This document shows positions 1 through 8,897 of a stretch of DNA of 64,000 nt, one piece after another. The notes below the pieces were generated by a model that worked only from the letters and a program-made list of their open reading frames with translations, was not told the origin of the DNA and made no database searches. The position numbers were made by a program, and so were the translations under genes. Each line of letters begins with the position of its first letter. Position 1 is the stretch's first letter. The stretch is from positions 434,001 through 498,000 of the forward strand of contig BOPV01000001.1 of the NCBI GenBank assembly GCA_018332375.1, in the 5' to 3' direction. Source of the stretch: Roseiterribacter gracilis. Lineage in GTDB: Bacteria > Pseudomonadota > Alphaproteobacteria > BOG-932 > Roseiterribacteraceae.

Positions 1-252
1 CAGCAAACCCGCTTCGAACGGCCAGCCCCACAACTTGGTCGAATGCGCCATTGCATAGGCAGCGGTGCCGAAGAAGGCGGCGTGGCCGAACGACAGCAAG
101 CCGCCATAGCCCAGCATCAGATTGAAGGCGCAGGCGAACAGGCCCGCGATCAACGCCTTCATCACGAACACGGGATAGAGAATGTGCGGCAGCACCAGCA
201 GCAGCACGAGGCCGGCGATCACCAGCAGCAGTTCGGATCGTTTGCTCGTCAT
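1..252 (-). CDS. livM: LivM-type branched-chain amino acid ABC transporter permease (partial, N-terminus only)
   Basis: Only the first 84 residues lie in the window; the gene continues beyond base 1. The visible part has an N-terminal hydrophobic helix and a stretch reading GYGGLLSFGHAAFFG, the loop typical of LivM permeases of the hydrophobic amino acid transporter family. The start ATG (bases 252-250) overlaps the TGA of livH as ATGA, so the two permeases should be translationally coupled. It would form the membrane channel with LivH, energised by LivF and LivG, with the binding protein encoded on the other strand at 3882. The true substrate could be an amino acid, a short amide or an organic acid. 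Confidence 0.88.
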   Translation of the reverse strand, partial: MTSKRSELLLVIAGLVLLLVLPHILYPVFVMKALIAGLFACAFNLMLGYGGLLSFGHAAFFGTAAYAMAHSTKLWGWPFEAGLL

Positions 253-1118
253 GTTGCGCGTCCGAACAGGCCGGCCGGTTTGACCAGCAGCACGATTGCC
301 ATCACCACGAACACCACGATGTTCGACGCTTCGGGATAGAAGACTTTGGTGAAGCCTTCGAGGATGCCGAGCGCGAAGCCCGACACGATCGCGCCCAGGA
401 TCGAACCCATGCCGCCGATCACCACGACTGCAAACACGACAATGATCAGGTTCGAGCCCATCAGCGGATTGACTGAATAAATGGGCGCCGCAAGCACGCC
501 CGCGAATCCTGCCAGTGCCACGCCGAGACCGTAGGTGAGGGTGAGCAACACCGGCACGTTGATGCCGAACGATTGGGTCAAGGTCGCGTTCTCGGTGGCG
601 GCGCGTAAGTACGCGCCAAGCCGCGTGCGCTCGATTGCGTACCAGGTGCCGAAGCACACGACCGCCGAGGCCACGATCACCCAGAAGCGATAGAGCGGCA
701 TGATCATAAAGCCGAGATCGACCGCGCCGACCAAACCTTCGGGCGCCGAATACGGCACGCCGGCCGAGCCGTAGAAATAGCGGAAGATACCTTCGAGAAC
801 GAGCGTCATGCCGAAGGTCAGCAGCAAGCCGTAGAGCGGATCGAGACCGCGCAGACGTTTGAGCAGCGCCAGATCGGCCAGCACGCCGAACGCACCGACG
901 ATGATCGGCACCAGGATCAGCGACGCGTAATAGCCGAGGCCGAGCTGCAATTTCAGAAACAGCGCGACGAAGGCGCCGAGCATGAACACCGCGCCATGCG
1001 CGAAATTGACCACGTTCAGCATGCCGAAGATCACGGCCAGGCCGAGCGACAGCATCGCGTAGAAGGCGCCGTTCGAAACACCGATGGCGAGCTGCGCCAT
1101 GAGGGCTTGGTAGCTCAT
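249..1118 (-). CDS. livH: LivH-type branched-chain amino acid ABC transporter permease
   Basis: The 289-residue polytopic inner-membrane protein has the usual LivH length. Its N-terminal region contains GLAVIFGMLNVVNFAHGAVFMLGA, split here as GLAVIFGMLNVV followed by NFAHGAVFMLGA, the LivH signature. A LivH-type GLGVALAGFAGVLAAPI segment follows in the second half. It should pair with LivM as the heterodimeric channel of a Liv-type importer. The stop overlaps the livM start, and only 2 bp separate it from livF upstream, so livG-livF-livH-livM is one operon read leftwards. The substrate cannot be read from the permease. Confidence 0.93.
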   Translation of the reverse strand: MSYQALMAQLAIGVSNGAFYAMLSLGLAVIFGMLNVVNFAHGAVFMLGAFVALFLKLQLGLGYYASLILVPIIVGAFGVLADLALLKRLRGLDPLYGLLLTFGMTLVLEGIFRYFYGSAGVPYSAPEGLVGAVDLGFMIMPLYRFWVIVASAVVCFGTWYAIERTRLGAYLRAATENATLTQSFGINVPVLLTLTYGLGVALAGFAGVLAAPIYSVNPLMGSNLIIVVFAVVVIGGMGSILGAIVSGFALGILEGFTKVFYPEASNIVVFVVMAIVLLVKPAGLFGRAT

Positions 1119-1120
1119 GC

Positions 1121-1828
1121 CTACACCCCGAGATACGCGGCGAGTTCGCCGCTCTTCGCGTCCATGTCGGCAGACGCGACCTGGTCGACGACTTTGCCGT
1201 GTTCGACCACGACGAACCGGTCGGCGCAGGTGGCGGCGAAGCGGAAATTCTGTTCGACCAGCACGATGGTGAAACCCTGGTCGCGCAGACTGCAGATGAT
1301 GCGGCCGATATGCTGCACGATCACCGGCGCCAGACCTTCGCTGGGCTCGTCGAGCAACAGCAGGCGCGCGCCGGTGCGCAGCACGCGCGCAATCGCCAGC
1401 ATCTGCTGTTCGCCGCCCGACAATTTGGTGCCCTGGCTGCGGGCTCGTTCCTGCAGCCGCGGGAACAGTTCGTAGATCTGCGCTTCGGTCATGCCGTTCG
1501 GCTTGACCGCGGGCGGCAGCAGCAGATTTTCGCGCACCGACAGGGTCGCGAAGATGCCGCGCTCTTCCGGCACATAGCCGAGGCCGAGCTTGGCGATTTT
1601 GTCCGAGCGCAATTTGATCGCTTCGGTGCCGTCGATCTTCACCGAGCCGGCGCGCTTTTTCACAATGCCGGTGATGGCGCGCAAGGTCGTCGTCTTGCCG
1701 GCGCCGTTGCGGCCGATCAGCGCCACGACTTCGCCCGCGCGCACGTCGAATTCCATGCCGTGCAGCACGTGGCTTTCGCCGTACCAGGCTTCGAGATCGC
1801 GAATTTGCAGAACTGGTTCGGTACTCAT
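1121..1828 (-). CDS. livF: LivF-type ABC transporter ATP-binding protein
   Basis: The 235-residue cytoplasmic ATPase has a Walker A GRNGAGKTT, a signature LSGGEQQMLAIAR, and a Walker B LLLLDEPSEGLAP; the EGLAP ending and the EQQMLAIARVL context are typical of LivF rather than LivG. The frame is open further upstream, but I place the start at ATG 1828 because it overlaps the livG stop (ATGA) and gives the family's normal length. It should hydrolyse ATP together with LivG to drive the LivHM channel. Confidence 0.94.
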   Translation of the reverse strand: MSTEPVLQIRDLEAWYGESHVLHGMEFDVRAGEVVALIGRNGAGKTTTLRAITGIVKKRAGSVKIDGTEAIKLRSDKIAKLGLGYVPEERGIFATLSVRENLLLPPAVKPNGMTEAQIYELFPRLQERARSQGTKLSGGEQQMLAIARVLRTGARLLLLDEPSEGLAPVIVQHIGRIICSLRDQGFTIVLVEQNFRFAATCADRFVVVEHGKVVDQVASADMDAKSGELAAYLGV

Positions 1829-2574
1829 GCGTGGCCCGTGCCCATATAGGCTTCGATCACGCGCGGATCTTTCGACACGGTGGCGTAATCGCCTTCGGCC
1901 AGAATCTCGCCGCTGCGCAGCACCGTGATCTTGTCGCAAAGATCGGCGACGACGCCGAGATTGTGCTCGACCATCAGCACGGTGCGGCCGACTGCGATGC
2001 GCTTGATCAGCGCCGCGATGCGGCCGATCTCTTCATGCGCCATGCCGGCCATCGGCTCGTCGAGCAGCAGCAAGTCGGGTTCGAGCGCCAGGGTGGTGGC
2101 GATTTCCAGCGCGCGTTTGCGCCCGTAGGACAGTTCGCCCGCACGCGTGTCGGCGAATTCGGCGAGGTTGACGTCTTCGAGCAACGACAGGGCCCGCGCA
2201 TTGTGGCGCTCGAGCGTTTTGTCCGAACGCCAGAAGGCGAAACTGCCGCCGGCCTTCGCGGCCAGCGCGATGCGTACGTTTTCCAGCGCAGTCAACTGCG
2301 GGAAGGTCGCCGAGATTTGGAAAGAACGGACCACACCCAGCCGCGCGATCGAGGCGGGTGCAAGCGAAGTGACGTCACGGCCGTCATACAGGATGCGGCC
2401 GGCGGTCGGTTTCAGGAACTTGGTGAGAAGGTTGAAGACCGTGGTCTTCCCTGCGCCGTTGGGGCCGATCAGCGCGTGAATTGCTCCACGTTCTACGGCC
2501 AAGTCCACCGAGCGCACCGCGACGAAGCCGCGGAATTCCTTCGTCAGCCCCTTCGTCTCAAGCAAGATCGACAT
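1825..2574 (-). CDS. livG: LivG-type ABC transporter ATP-binding protein
   Basis: The 249-residue ATPase has Walker A GPNGAGKTT, the LivG-type signature LSYGRKRALEIA, and Walker B LLLLDEPMAGMAHEE. The frame stays open for another 128 codons upstream, but ATG 2574 gives the family length and begins with the usual MSILLETKGLTKEFRGF-like strand. It is the first gene of the leftward operon livG-livF-livH-livM and is divergent from the alcohol dehydrogenase gene, with 120 bp between the two starts. Partner ATPase is LivF. Confidence 0.94.
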   Translation of the reverse strand: MSILLETKGLTKEFRGFVAVRSVDLAVERGAIHALIGPNGAGKTTVFNLLTKFLKPTAGRILYDGRDVTSLAPASIARLGVVRSFQISATFPQLTALENVRIALAAKAGGSFAFWRSDKTLERHNARALSLLEDVNLAEFADTRAGELSYGRKRALEIATTLALEPDLLLLDEPMAGMAHEEIGRIAALIKRIAVGRTVLMVEHNLGVVADLCDKITVLRSGEILAEGDYATVSKDPRVIEAYMGTGHA

Positions 2575-2642
2575 GCGTAGGTCCGTCCTACGGGAGTCGC
2601 CGGATGGGCGCAATGTGCCTTCCATGCCAGTTCGTGCTTTGC

Positions 2643-2654
2643 TACCGGTCGGTA
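2643..2654. promoter_or_regulatory. candidate operator: TACCG-GT-CGGTA dyad between livG and adh
   Basis: The 120-bp divergent gap between the leftward liv operon and the rightward dehydrogenase carries TACCGGTCGGTA, an inverted repeat with 5-bp arms (TACCG / CGGTA). ACCGACCGGT-like dyads are common operators of TetR-family regulators of fatty acid and amino acid catabolism, so it could control both directions. No regulator gene lies next to it in the window. The assignment is inferred from pattern only. Confidence 0.3.
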
Positions 2655-2694
2655 CCAATAAGAAAATTACGTAGCGCCTGGGGAGGACGACGAT

Positions 2695-3855
2695 TTGATC
2701 GCAACGATCGCTGCGCCTGCGTCGATGCTGATCGGCGGGGGTGCGGTCGCTGAAATCGCGACCGTGCTGGCACGCCTCGGCGTGCGCCGTCCGCTTCTGG
2801 TCACCGATCCGTTCATGCTGTCGAGCGGGAAAATCGAAGCCGTCGCAGCGCCGTTGGGCAAAGCCAACGTGCCGTACGCGGTCTTCGCCGACACCGTGCC
2901 GGATCCGACCGTCGCGGTTGTAGAGGCCGGCGTCGATGCCTTCAAAAGAGGCAACCATGACGGGCTGATCGCGCTGGGCGGCGGAAGTCCGATCGACACC
3001 GCCAAGGCGATCGGACTGTTGGTCGCCAATGGCGGCAAGGTGCGCGACTGGAAAGTGCCGGCGCAGGCGACCGTGCCGTCACCGCCGCTGGTCGCAATTC
3101 CGACGACCGCGGGCACGGGATCGGAGGTGACGCGCTTCACCGTAATCACCGATCCTGACACCGACGAGAAAATGCTGATCGCCGGGCTCGGCCTCGTCCC
3201 GTCGGCGGCGCTGGTCGATTACGAACTGACCCTGACCTGTCCCAAACGTCTCACCGCGGATACCGGCATCGACGCGCTGACGCATGCGATCGAGGCCTAT
3301 GTCTCGAAGAAGGCGAATCCCTATTCGGATTCGATGGCGCTGGCGGCGATGGGACGGATCGCACGCTGGTTGGAGGTCGCGGTCAATGAACCCGACAACC
3401 GCACTGCGCGCGAAGAGATGATGATCGGCGCCACCCAGGCCGGTCTCGCTTTTTCAAATGCCAGCGTCGCGCTGGTGCACGGGATGAGCCGGCCGATCGG
3501 CGCCTTCTTTCACGTGCCGCACGGCCTGTCGAACGCGATGCTGCTGCCGCACGTCACCGAATTCTCGCTGGCCTCGGCAACGGCGCGCTACGCCGATTGC
3601 GCGCGTGCGATGGGTGCAGCCAAAGCAGATGCGAGCGACGATGTCGCCGGCCGCGCGTTGCTGGATGCGCTGGTCGCGTTCAATGCGCGGCTCGACGTGC
3701 CGACGCCAAAGACATACGGGATCGATGAGGCGCGTTGGCGCCAGCTGCGGCCGTTGATGGCCGAGCAGGCGCTTGCGTCGGGATCGCCCGGCAACAATCC
3801 GGTCGTGCCAACGGTGGACCAGATGGTCGAACTCTACGACCGCGCATTTCAATAA
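2695..3855 (+). CDS. iron-containing (class III) alcohol dehydrogenase
   Basis: The 386-residue protein has the size and motifs of class III alcohol dehydrogenases. It has a nucleotide-binding GGGSPIDTAKAIG near residue 100, a PTTAGTGSEVTRF segment, and the metal ligands in DTGIDALTHAIEAY and in HGMSRPIGAFFHVPHG (one Asp and three His). It oxidises an alcohol or reduces an aldehyde or keto acid with NAD(P). The TTG start is supported by GGGAGG at about 2681-2686, eight bases upstream; the next candidate, an ATG at 2725, has no comparable site. The binding-protein gene follows 26 bp downstream, so the enzyme probably acts on the transported compound or its product. The actual substrate is unknown. 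Confidence 0.9.
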   Translation: MIATIAAPASMLIGGGAVAEIATVLARLGVRRPLLVTDPFMLSSGKIEAVAAPLGKANVPYAVFADTVPDPTVAVVEAGVDAFKRGNHDGLIALGGGSPIDTAKAIGLLVANGGKVRDWKVPAQATVPSPPLVAIPTTAGTGSEVTRFTVITDPDTDEKMLIAGLGLVPSAALVDYELTLTCPKRLTADTGIDALTHAIEAYVSKKANPYSDSMALAAMGRIARWLEVAVNEPDNRTAREEMMIGATQAGLAFSNASVALVHGMSRPIGAFFHVPHGLSNAMLLPHVTEFSLASATARYADCARAMGAAKADASDDVAGRALLDALVAFNARLDVPTPKTYGIDEARWRQLRPLMAEQALASGSPGNNPVVPTVDQMVELYDRAFQ

Positions 3856-3881
3856 GACTTTTATCGGGAGGAAGTCGGACA

Positions 3882-5096
3882 ATGAAAAAAACCATGTTTG
3901 CTGTCGCACTGGCCGCGACCACCGCGTTGGCGATGCCGGCGCTTGCGCAGGACAAATTCTCGGGCGGTCAGGTCAAGATCGGCATCTTGAACGACCAGTC
4001 GGGTCCCTATGCGGATTACGGCGGCAAGTCGTCGGTCGAAGCAGCCAAGATCGCGATCGAGGAATTCGGCGGCAAAGTTGCGGGCAAGCCGATCGTGCTG
4101 GTTGACGCCGACCACCAGAACAAGCCCGACGTCGCCTCGAACATTGCGCGCCAATGGTATGACGCCGACGGCGTCGACATGATCGCCGAACTGACGACCT
4201 CGTCGGTGGCGTTGGCGGTGCAGTCGCTGTCGAAGGAAAAGAACAAGATCGACATGGTGGTTGGCGCGGCGACCTCGGCGCTGACCAACGACGCCTGCAC
4301 GGCGACCGGCTTCCACTGGGCCTTCGATACCTATTCGTTGGCACGCGGCACCGGCGGCGCGCTGGTGAAGGCGGGCGGCAATAGCTGGTTCTTCCTGACG
4401 GCCGACTATGCGTTCGGTCACCAGCTCGAAAAGGACACGTCGAACTTCGTGACCGAAGCGGGCGGCAAGGTGCTGGGCGCAGTGCGCCATCCGCTGAACA
4501 CCGCCGACTTCTCGTCCTTCCTGCTGCAGGCGCAGGCGTCGAAGGCGCAGGTCGTCGGTCTGGCGAACGCCGGCACCGACACGACCAACGCGGTCAAGCA
4601 GGCGGCCGATTTCGGCATCGTCAAAGGCGGACAGAAGCTCGCGGGCTTGCTGTTCACGCTCAGCGAAGTGCACGCGCTGGGTCTGGAAAAGGCGCAGGGC
4701 TTGGTTCTGACCGAAGCCTATTACTGGGATCGCGACGACAAGAGCCGCGAGTTCGCCAAGAAGTTCATGGAGCGCACCAAGCGCGCGCCGAACATGATTC
4801 AGGCGGGCACCTATTCGGCGGTGCGTTCCTATTTGAAGGCGGTGGAAGCGGCCGGCACCGATGCAACCGATGCGGTTGCAGCCAAGCTGCGCGAGCTGCC
4901 GGTCGACGACGCATTCTCGAAGGGCAAGGTCGCGGCCGACGGCTCGTTCGTCCACGACATGTATCTGTTCGAAGTGAAAAAGCCGTCCGAGTCGAAGGCG
5001 CCGTGGGACTACTACAAGCTGCTGCAGACGATCCCGGCTGCGGAATCTTTCACGCCCGCAGCGAAGAGCACATGCCCGCTCGTCAAGAAGAGCTGA
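3882..5096 (+). CDS. LivK-type ABC transporter periplasmic substrate-binding protein
   Basis: The 404-residue precursor has a clear signal peptide (MKKT start, hydrophobic core, cleavage expected after ALA-Q near residue 23) and the opening strand VKIGILNDQSGPYADYGG typical of type 1 Liv-family binding proteins (Peripla_BP_6). The start at ATG 3882 follows GGGAGGAAG. It is divergent from livGFHM but is the only binding protein nearby, so it should deliver substrate to that channel. Such long Liv-type proteins often bind aromatic or organic acids rather than branched-chain amino acids. A strong terminator follows directly. Confidence 0.92.
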   Translation: MKKTMFAVALAATTALAMPALAQDKFSGGQVKIGILNDQSGPYADYGGKSSVEAAKIAIEEFGGKVAGKPIVLVDADHQNKPDVASNIARQWYDADGVDMIAELTTSSVALAVQSLSKEKNKIDMVVGAATSALTNDACTATGFHWAFDTYSLARGTGGALVKAGGNSWFFLTADYAFGHQLEKDTSNFVTEAGGKVLGAVRHPLNTADFSSFLLQAQASKAQVVGLANAGTDTTNAVKQAADFGIVKGGQKLAGLLFTLSEVHALGLEKAQGLVLTEAYYWDRDDKSREFAKKFMERTKRAPNMIQAGTYSAVRSYLKAVEAAGTDATDAVAAKLRELPVDDAFSKGKVAADGSFVHDMYLFEVKKPSESKAPWDYYKLLQTIPAAESFTPAAKSTCPLVKKS

Positions 5097-5126
5097 TTCG
5101 TAGTATCTGAAAGATACGAGGGGGGC

Positions 5127-5166
5127 GCGGGGCGTTGTTGCTTGCGACAACGCCCCGCCGCTTTTT
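5127..5166 (+). terminator. rho-independent terminator after the binding-protein gene
   Basis: A perfect 12-bp stem, GCGGGGCGTTGT (5127-5138) with ACAACGCCCCGC (5147-5158), encloses an 8-base loop and is followed by CGC and five T (5162-5166). It ends the dehydrogenase-binding protein transcript 30 bp after the stop codon. Confidence 0.88.
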
Positions 5167-5169
5167 AAT

Positions 5170-5263
5170 TCCCCGCGAAGGCGGGGATCCATTGCACCGC
5201 CGCCGTGCTCCATCCGTCGGTCTGGTGTTTGCGCATCGATGGATCCCTGCTTTCGCAGGGACT
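5170..5263. repeat. paired-hairpin dispersed repeat, copy 1
   Basis: Two short hairpins face each other about 60 bp apart. The first is CCCCGC-GAAG-GCGGGG (5171-5186) followed by ATCCAT; the second is ATGGAT followed by CCCTGC-TTTC-GCAGGG (5245-5260). The outer parts form an inverted repeat. Related pairs lie at 6788-6885 and 29058-29150. The architecture is that of REP/BIME-like or MITE-like extragenic elements. This copy ends 11 bp before the matB start, so it would lie in the matB leader. Confidence 0.8.
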
Positions 5264-5274
5264 AAAGAAATCCC

Positions 5275-6786
5275 ATGACCAATCTCGTCGAAGCGATTTC
5301 CGCCAAACTGACCAACGACAAAGCGCGCGTTGCGATTGATGCGGGTGAACGTGTTTGGACCGCCGGCGCATTCGACGCCGACATTCGCGCCGCGGCCGGC
5401 GCGCTGAAAAAACTGGGCGTCAAACAGGGCGACCGCGTTGCAGCGCAGGTCGAGAAGTCGGTCGAAGCCGCCGCGTTGTTCTACGGCACGCTGCGAATCG
5501 GCGCCGCGTTCCTGCCGCTCAACACCGCCTATCAGAAAGGCGAGATCGGTTATTTCCTCGGCGACGCCGAGCCGACCGTCTTTATCTGCGACCCGAAAGA
5601 TCACGCCGTGCTGGCGCCGGTTGCGGCGGCTGCGGGCGTGGCCCATGTGCGCACGCTCGACGCCAACGGGCGCGGCACCTGGCACGACGAGGTTGAAGCG
5701 TCGGATCCGCACGACGCGATCGCGCCGATGGGCGCGAACGATCTCGCGGGGATTCTCTATACGTCGGGCACGACCGGCCGCTCGAAGGGCGCCATGGTCA
5801 CGCACGGCAATCTTCTGTCGAACGCCCAGAGCCTGGTGCAGATCTGGGGCTTCAACGACGACGACGTGCTGTTGCACGCGCTGCCGACCTTTCACATCCA
5901 CGGGCTGTTCGTGGCGCTGAACACCAGCATGCTGAACGGCTCGAAGATCATCTGGCTGCCGAAATTCGACGCCGACGCGGTGCTAGCGCGGCTGCCCGAA
6001 GCCACCGTCTTCATGGGTGTGCCGACCTATTACACGCGGCTTCTGTCGGATTCGCGCTTCACGCGCGACGCGGCCAAACATATGCGCCTGTTCGTGTCGG
6101 GCTCGGCACCGTTGCTGGTCGACACGTTCGAGGAATTCGAGAAGCGCACCGGCCAGCGCATCCTCGAACGCTACGGCATGACCGAAGCCGGCATGATCTG
6201 CTCCAACCCGCTGAACGGCCCGCGCCGGGCCGGCACGGTCGGCAAGCCGCTGCCGGGCGTCGAGCTGCGCATCGGCGACGGCGAGGGCGGCAGTCTGCAG
6301 CCGGGCGAGGTCGGCGTGATCGAAGTGCGCGGCCCCAACGTGTTCGCGGGCTATTGGCGGATGCCCGAGAAGACCGCGTCGGAATTCCGCGCCGACAAAT
6401 TCTTCGTCACCGGCGACATGGGCACGATCGACGTCGAAGACGGCTATGTCAGCGTCGTCGGCCGCGCCAAGGATCTGATCATCTGCGGCGGGCTGAACGT
6501 CTATCCCAAGGAAATCGAAGACGCGATCGACGCGATGGACGGGGTGCAGGAGACTGCGGTGATCGGGCTGCCGCATCCCGATTTCGGCGAAGCCGTCGCC
6601 GCCGTGGTCAAAGCGCGCCCGGGCGCGACCTTGGACGGTGCCGCAATCGCCGCGTCGCTCAAAGGCGAGATCGCAAACTTCAAAGTGCCGAAGCGCGTCT
6701 GGATCGTCGACGACCTGCCGCGCAATGCGATGGGCAAGGTCCAGAAGAATTTGCTGCGCGATCAGTACAAAGATACGTTCAACTGA
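5275..6786 (+). CDS. matB: malonyl-CoA synthetase (MatB-like acyl-CoA ligase)
   Basis: The 503-residue adenylate-forming enzyme has the ATP-binding loop YTSGTTGRSKGAM, an ERYGMTEAGM A5 motif, a TGDMGTID hinge region and the catalytic lysine in RNAMGKVQKN near the C-terminus. The stretch LPTFHIHGLFVALN and MGVPTYYTRLL are characteristic of MatB malonyl-CoA synthetases. It would convert malonate, ATP and CoA to malonyl-CoA in the cytoplasm. A malonyl-CoA decarboxylase gene lies 770 bp downstream, which supports the call. A methylmalonyl-CoA or other short dicarboxylate ligase remains possible. Confidence 0.86.
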   Translation: MTNLVEAISAKLTNDKARVAIDAGERVWTAGAFDADIRAAAGALKKLGVKQGDRVAAQVEKSVEAAALFYGTLRIGAAFLPLNTAYQKGEIGYFLGDAEPTVFICDPKDHAVLAPVAAAAGVAHVRTLDANGRGTWHDEVEASDPHDAIAPMGANDLAGILYTSGTTGRSKGAMVTHGNLLSNAQSLVQIWGFNDDDVLLHALPTFHIHGLFVALNTSMLNGSKIIWLPKFDADAVLARLPEATVFMGVPTYYTRLLSDSRFTRDAAKHMRLFVSGSAPLLVDTFEEFEKRTGQRILERYGMTEAGMICSNPLNGPRRAGTVGKPLPGVELRIGDGEGGSLQPGEVGVIEVRGPNVFAGYWRMPEKTASEFRADKFFVTGDMGTIDVEDGYVSVVGRAKDLIICGGLNVYPKEIEDAIDAMDGVQETAVIGLPHPDFGEAVAAVVKARPGATLDGAAIAASLKGEIANFKVPKRVWIVDDLPRNAMGKVQKNLLRDQYKDTFN

Positions 6787-6787
6787 T

Positions 6788-6885
6788 GTCGTCCCTGCGA
6801 AAGCAGGGGCCCATTGTGACGACGCTGCGATCACAGGGATCCATCTCGGCTGCGGCCTGATGGATCCCTGCTTTCGCAGGGACTA
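6788..6885. repeat. paired-hairpin dispersed repeat, copy 2
   Basis: The element starts directly at the matB stop and reaches into the stop codon of the opposite gene. Hairpin one is CCCTGC-GAAA-GCAGGG (6793-6808), hairpin two CCCTGC-TTTC-GCAGGG (6866-6881), with GGATCCAT-like sequence between them. It fills the whole convergent gap between matB and the gene at 6883, where it could act as a bidirectional RNA-end structure. It belongs to the same family as the copies at 5170 and 29058. Confidence 0.8.
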
Positions 6886-7437
6886 TTTCGGCAGATACTT
6901 CGCCGGAACCTTTTGCTTGTCGGTTTCCGCGCTCCAGAAGATCGTCAGCACGTACCAACGCTTGCCGTCATTGACGAGCTGGATCGAGTTGATGCCGCGC
7001 GCGAACGGATCTTTTTCGCCGTTGTGACGCGCTTCGTACGTGCTGAACACATGCACGACGGGGCCGTAGCTTTCGACCACGCGATGGATCTCGCGTTCGG
7101 TGAAGCCGCTTTCGACCAGGCTCTTGGCGCCGCGCGTGATGTAGTCCTCGGGCGTCATCACGCGGTAGCCGCTGGTACCGTCCGGACGCGCACCTGCGGG
7201 CACAAGACGTGCACCGTCGGCGAACAGCGACCGGAACCGGTCCCAGTCGCGCGCTTGCCCGACCGGGCCGGAGATCACGTCGTAGAGCGCGGTGACGATC
7301 GCTTCGGGCGTCGCGACGTCGGACGCTTTTGCTTCGAACGGCGGTGGCGTCGGTGCCGGCGTCGTTTGCGCCAAAGCCGGACCGCCGGCGAGCGTCAGGC
7401 CCAACAATAGCGGCCGGAGCATGGTGGAGATTTGCAT
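6883..7437 (-). CDS. secreted NTF2/SnoaL-like protein of unknown function
   Basis: The 184-residue protein begins with a signal peptide (hydrophobic core LLLGLTLAGG, cleavage expected after ALA-Q) and then a proline/threonine-rich linker. The body resembles small NTF2/SnoaL-fold proteins: repeated tryptophan/arginine strands such as WDRFRSLFADGARLVP and a C-terminal RWYVLTIFWSAE strand. No catalytic role can be named. I chose ATG 7437 because AGAGAG precedes it; an upstream ATG at 7473 would add 12 residues before the signal peptide. It lies opposite to and between matB and matA, so its role need not be in malonate metabolism. Confidence 0.75.
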   Translation of the reverse strand: MQISTMLRPLLLGLTLAGGPALAQTTPAPTPPPFEAKASDVATPEAIVTALYDVISGPVGQARDWDRFRSLFADGARLVPAGARPDGTSGYRVMTPEDYITRGAKSLVESGFTEREIHRVVESYGPVVHVFSTYEARHNGEKDPFARGINSIQLVNDGKRWYVLTIFWSAETDKQKVPAKYLPK

Positions 7438-7555
7438 TCTTGCTCTCTGCTTGAGGACGGAATGGCGCATCATGGCAGGCGTGCGTCGCTTCGTCTGCGC
7501 CGGGATTTGTGTCGATTGGGATACGTTGTTCGTCGGCCGCCGTTAGGAGAGCGAC

Positions 7556-8851
7556 ATGGTTCAAGCTTCGCTCGCACGTCGTTGGTTGGGTGGTCTCGTC
7601 GATCAAGTCGCCGAGCGCAGCCGCCGTTTGCTCGGCAGCACGCCCGCGGGCGACGATCCCGTCACGCAAGCCGAAGGGCTGGCCCGGCGGCTTTTGTCGG
7701 AAACCGGCGAAGCATCCGGCACCTTGCTTGCCACCGCGCTGTGCGACGCCTGGCGCGCGATGGACGCCGACCAATCGAACCGGTTTTTGACGCGGCTCGC
7801 GGTCGGCTTCAGCCCCGATCCCGAAAGCCTGGCCGCTGCTGCGCGCGCCTATCTCGCCGACGCGACGCCCGCGACCGCCATGCGCCTCAATGAAGTCTCC
7901 GAGCCGCCGCGCCAGGAATTGCTGCGCCGGATGAACATGGCCGAAGGCGGCACCGCCACCATCGTGCGTTTGCGCGAACGGGTGCTGGAGCGGTTGCGCG
8001 ACGCGCCCGAACTTGCGCCGCTCGAAGCCGATCTGCGCCATTTGCTGGGAAGCTGGTTCAATCGCGGCTTCCTGCAGATCGAACGGATCGACTGGTCGAC
8101 GCCGGCGATGATCCTGGAAAAACTGATCCGCTACGAAGCGGTGCATGCAATCCGCGGTTGGGACGATCTGCGTCGCCGGCTCGAAAGCGACCGGCGTTGC
8201 TTTGCGTTTTTTCATCCGGCCTTGCCCGACGAACCGCTGATCTTTGTCGAAGTCGCATTGACCGACGGCATCGCCGAAGCGATTGCGCCGTTGCTTGCAC
8301 CGCGTGTGGGTGACGTCGATCCAGCCAAGGCCAACACCGCGATCTTCTATTCGATCAGCAACTGCCAGCCAGGTTTGCGCGGCATCTCGTTCGGGAATTT
8401 CCTGATCAAGCAGGTGGTCGCTGACCTGCGCGCGGAATTGCCGAACCTGACTCGCTTCGCGACTCTGTCGCCGGTGCCGGGTCTGGCGCGTGCATTGAAG
8501 GCGGAAGCTGATCCGGCGCTGGCGCCGCTCTTCGCCGACGGCGCGCGCGTCGACGAGTCGTACGACGAGAAGCTGCGCCGGGCGGCGGCGCGCTGGCTGG
8601 TGGGGCAGGCACAAGATCCGGTGGCGAAGTTCCACCTGTCGAACGGTGCGCGGCTGGAGCGGATCCATGCGCGCGCCGATCTGTCGGAGAAGGGGCTGCG
8701 CGAGTCGTTCGGCGTGATGGTCAATTATCTCTACGACCCAAGCTCGATCGAAGCCAACCACGAGGCCTTCGTCGCACGCCGCGACGTGCCGCACGGGGCC
8801 GAGGTCGAGGCACTGCTGGCCGAGCCCAGCCGGCGCCGTCTGTTCGGTTAG
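7556..8851 (+). CDS. matA: malonyl-CoA decarboxylase (MatA-like)
   Basis: The 431-residue enzyme carries the malonyl-CoA decarboxylase landmarks: an N-terminal helical region, FFHPALPDEPLIFVEVAL, and FYSISNCQPGLRGISFGNFL, which holds the serine/histidine acetyltransferase-type active site. It would turn malonyl-CoA into acetyl-CoA and CO2. Length fits bacterial MatA. The ATG at 7556 follows TAGGAGAG. Together with MatB it completes a two-step route from malonate to acetyl-CoA; no dedicated malonate carrier (MatC) or MatR regulator is present. Confidence 0.93.
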   Translation: MVQASLARRWLGGLVDQVAERSRRLLGSTPAGDDPVTQAEGLARRLLSETGEASGTLLATALCDAWRAMDADQSNRFLTRLAVGFSPDPESLAAAARAYLADATPATAMRLNEVSEPPRQELLRRMNMAEGGTATIVRLRERVLERLRDAPELAPLEADLRHLLGSWFNRGFLQIERIDWSTPAMILEKLIRYEAVHAIRGWDDLRRRLESDRRCFAFFHPALPDEPLIFVEVALTDGIAEAIAPLLAPRVGDVDPAKANTAIFYSISNCQPGLRGISFGNFLIKQVVADLRAELPNLTRFATLSPVPGLARALKAEADPALAPLFADGARVDESYDEKLRRAAARWLVGQAQDPVAKFHLSNGARLERIHARADLSEKGLRESFGVMVNYLYDPSSIEANHEAFVARRDVPHGAEVEALLAEPSRRRLFG

Positions 8852-8897
8852 CCACATTTTGCTTCCGGGGCGGGGGCGTCGCCGCTAGAGGAAGCTG

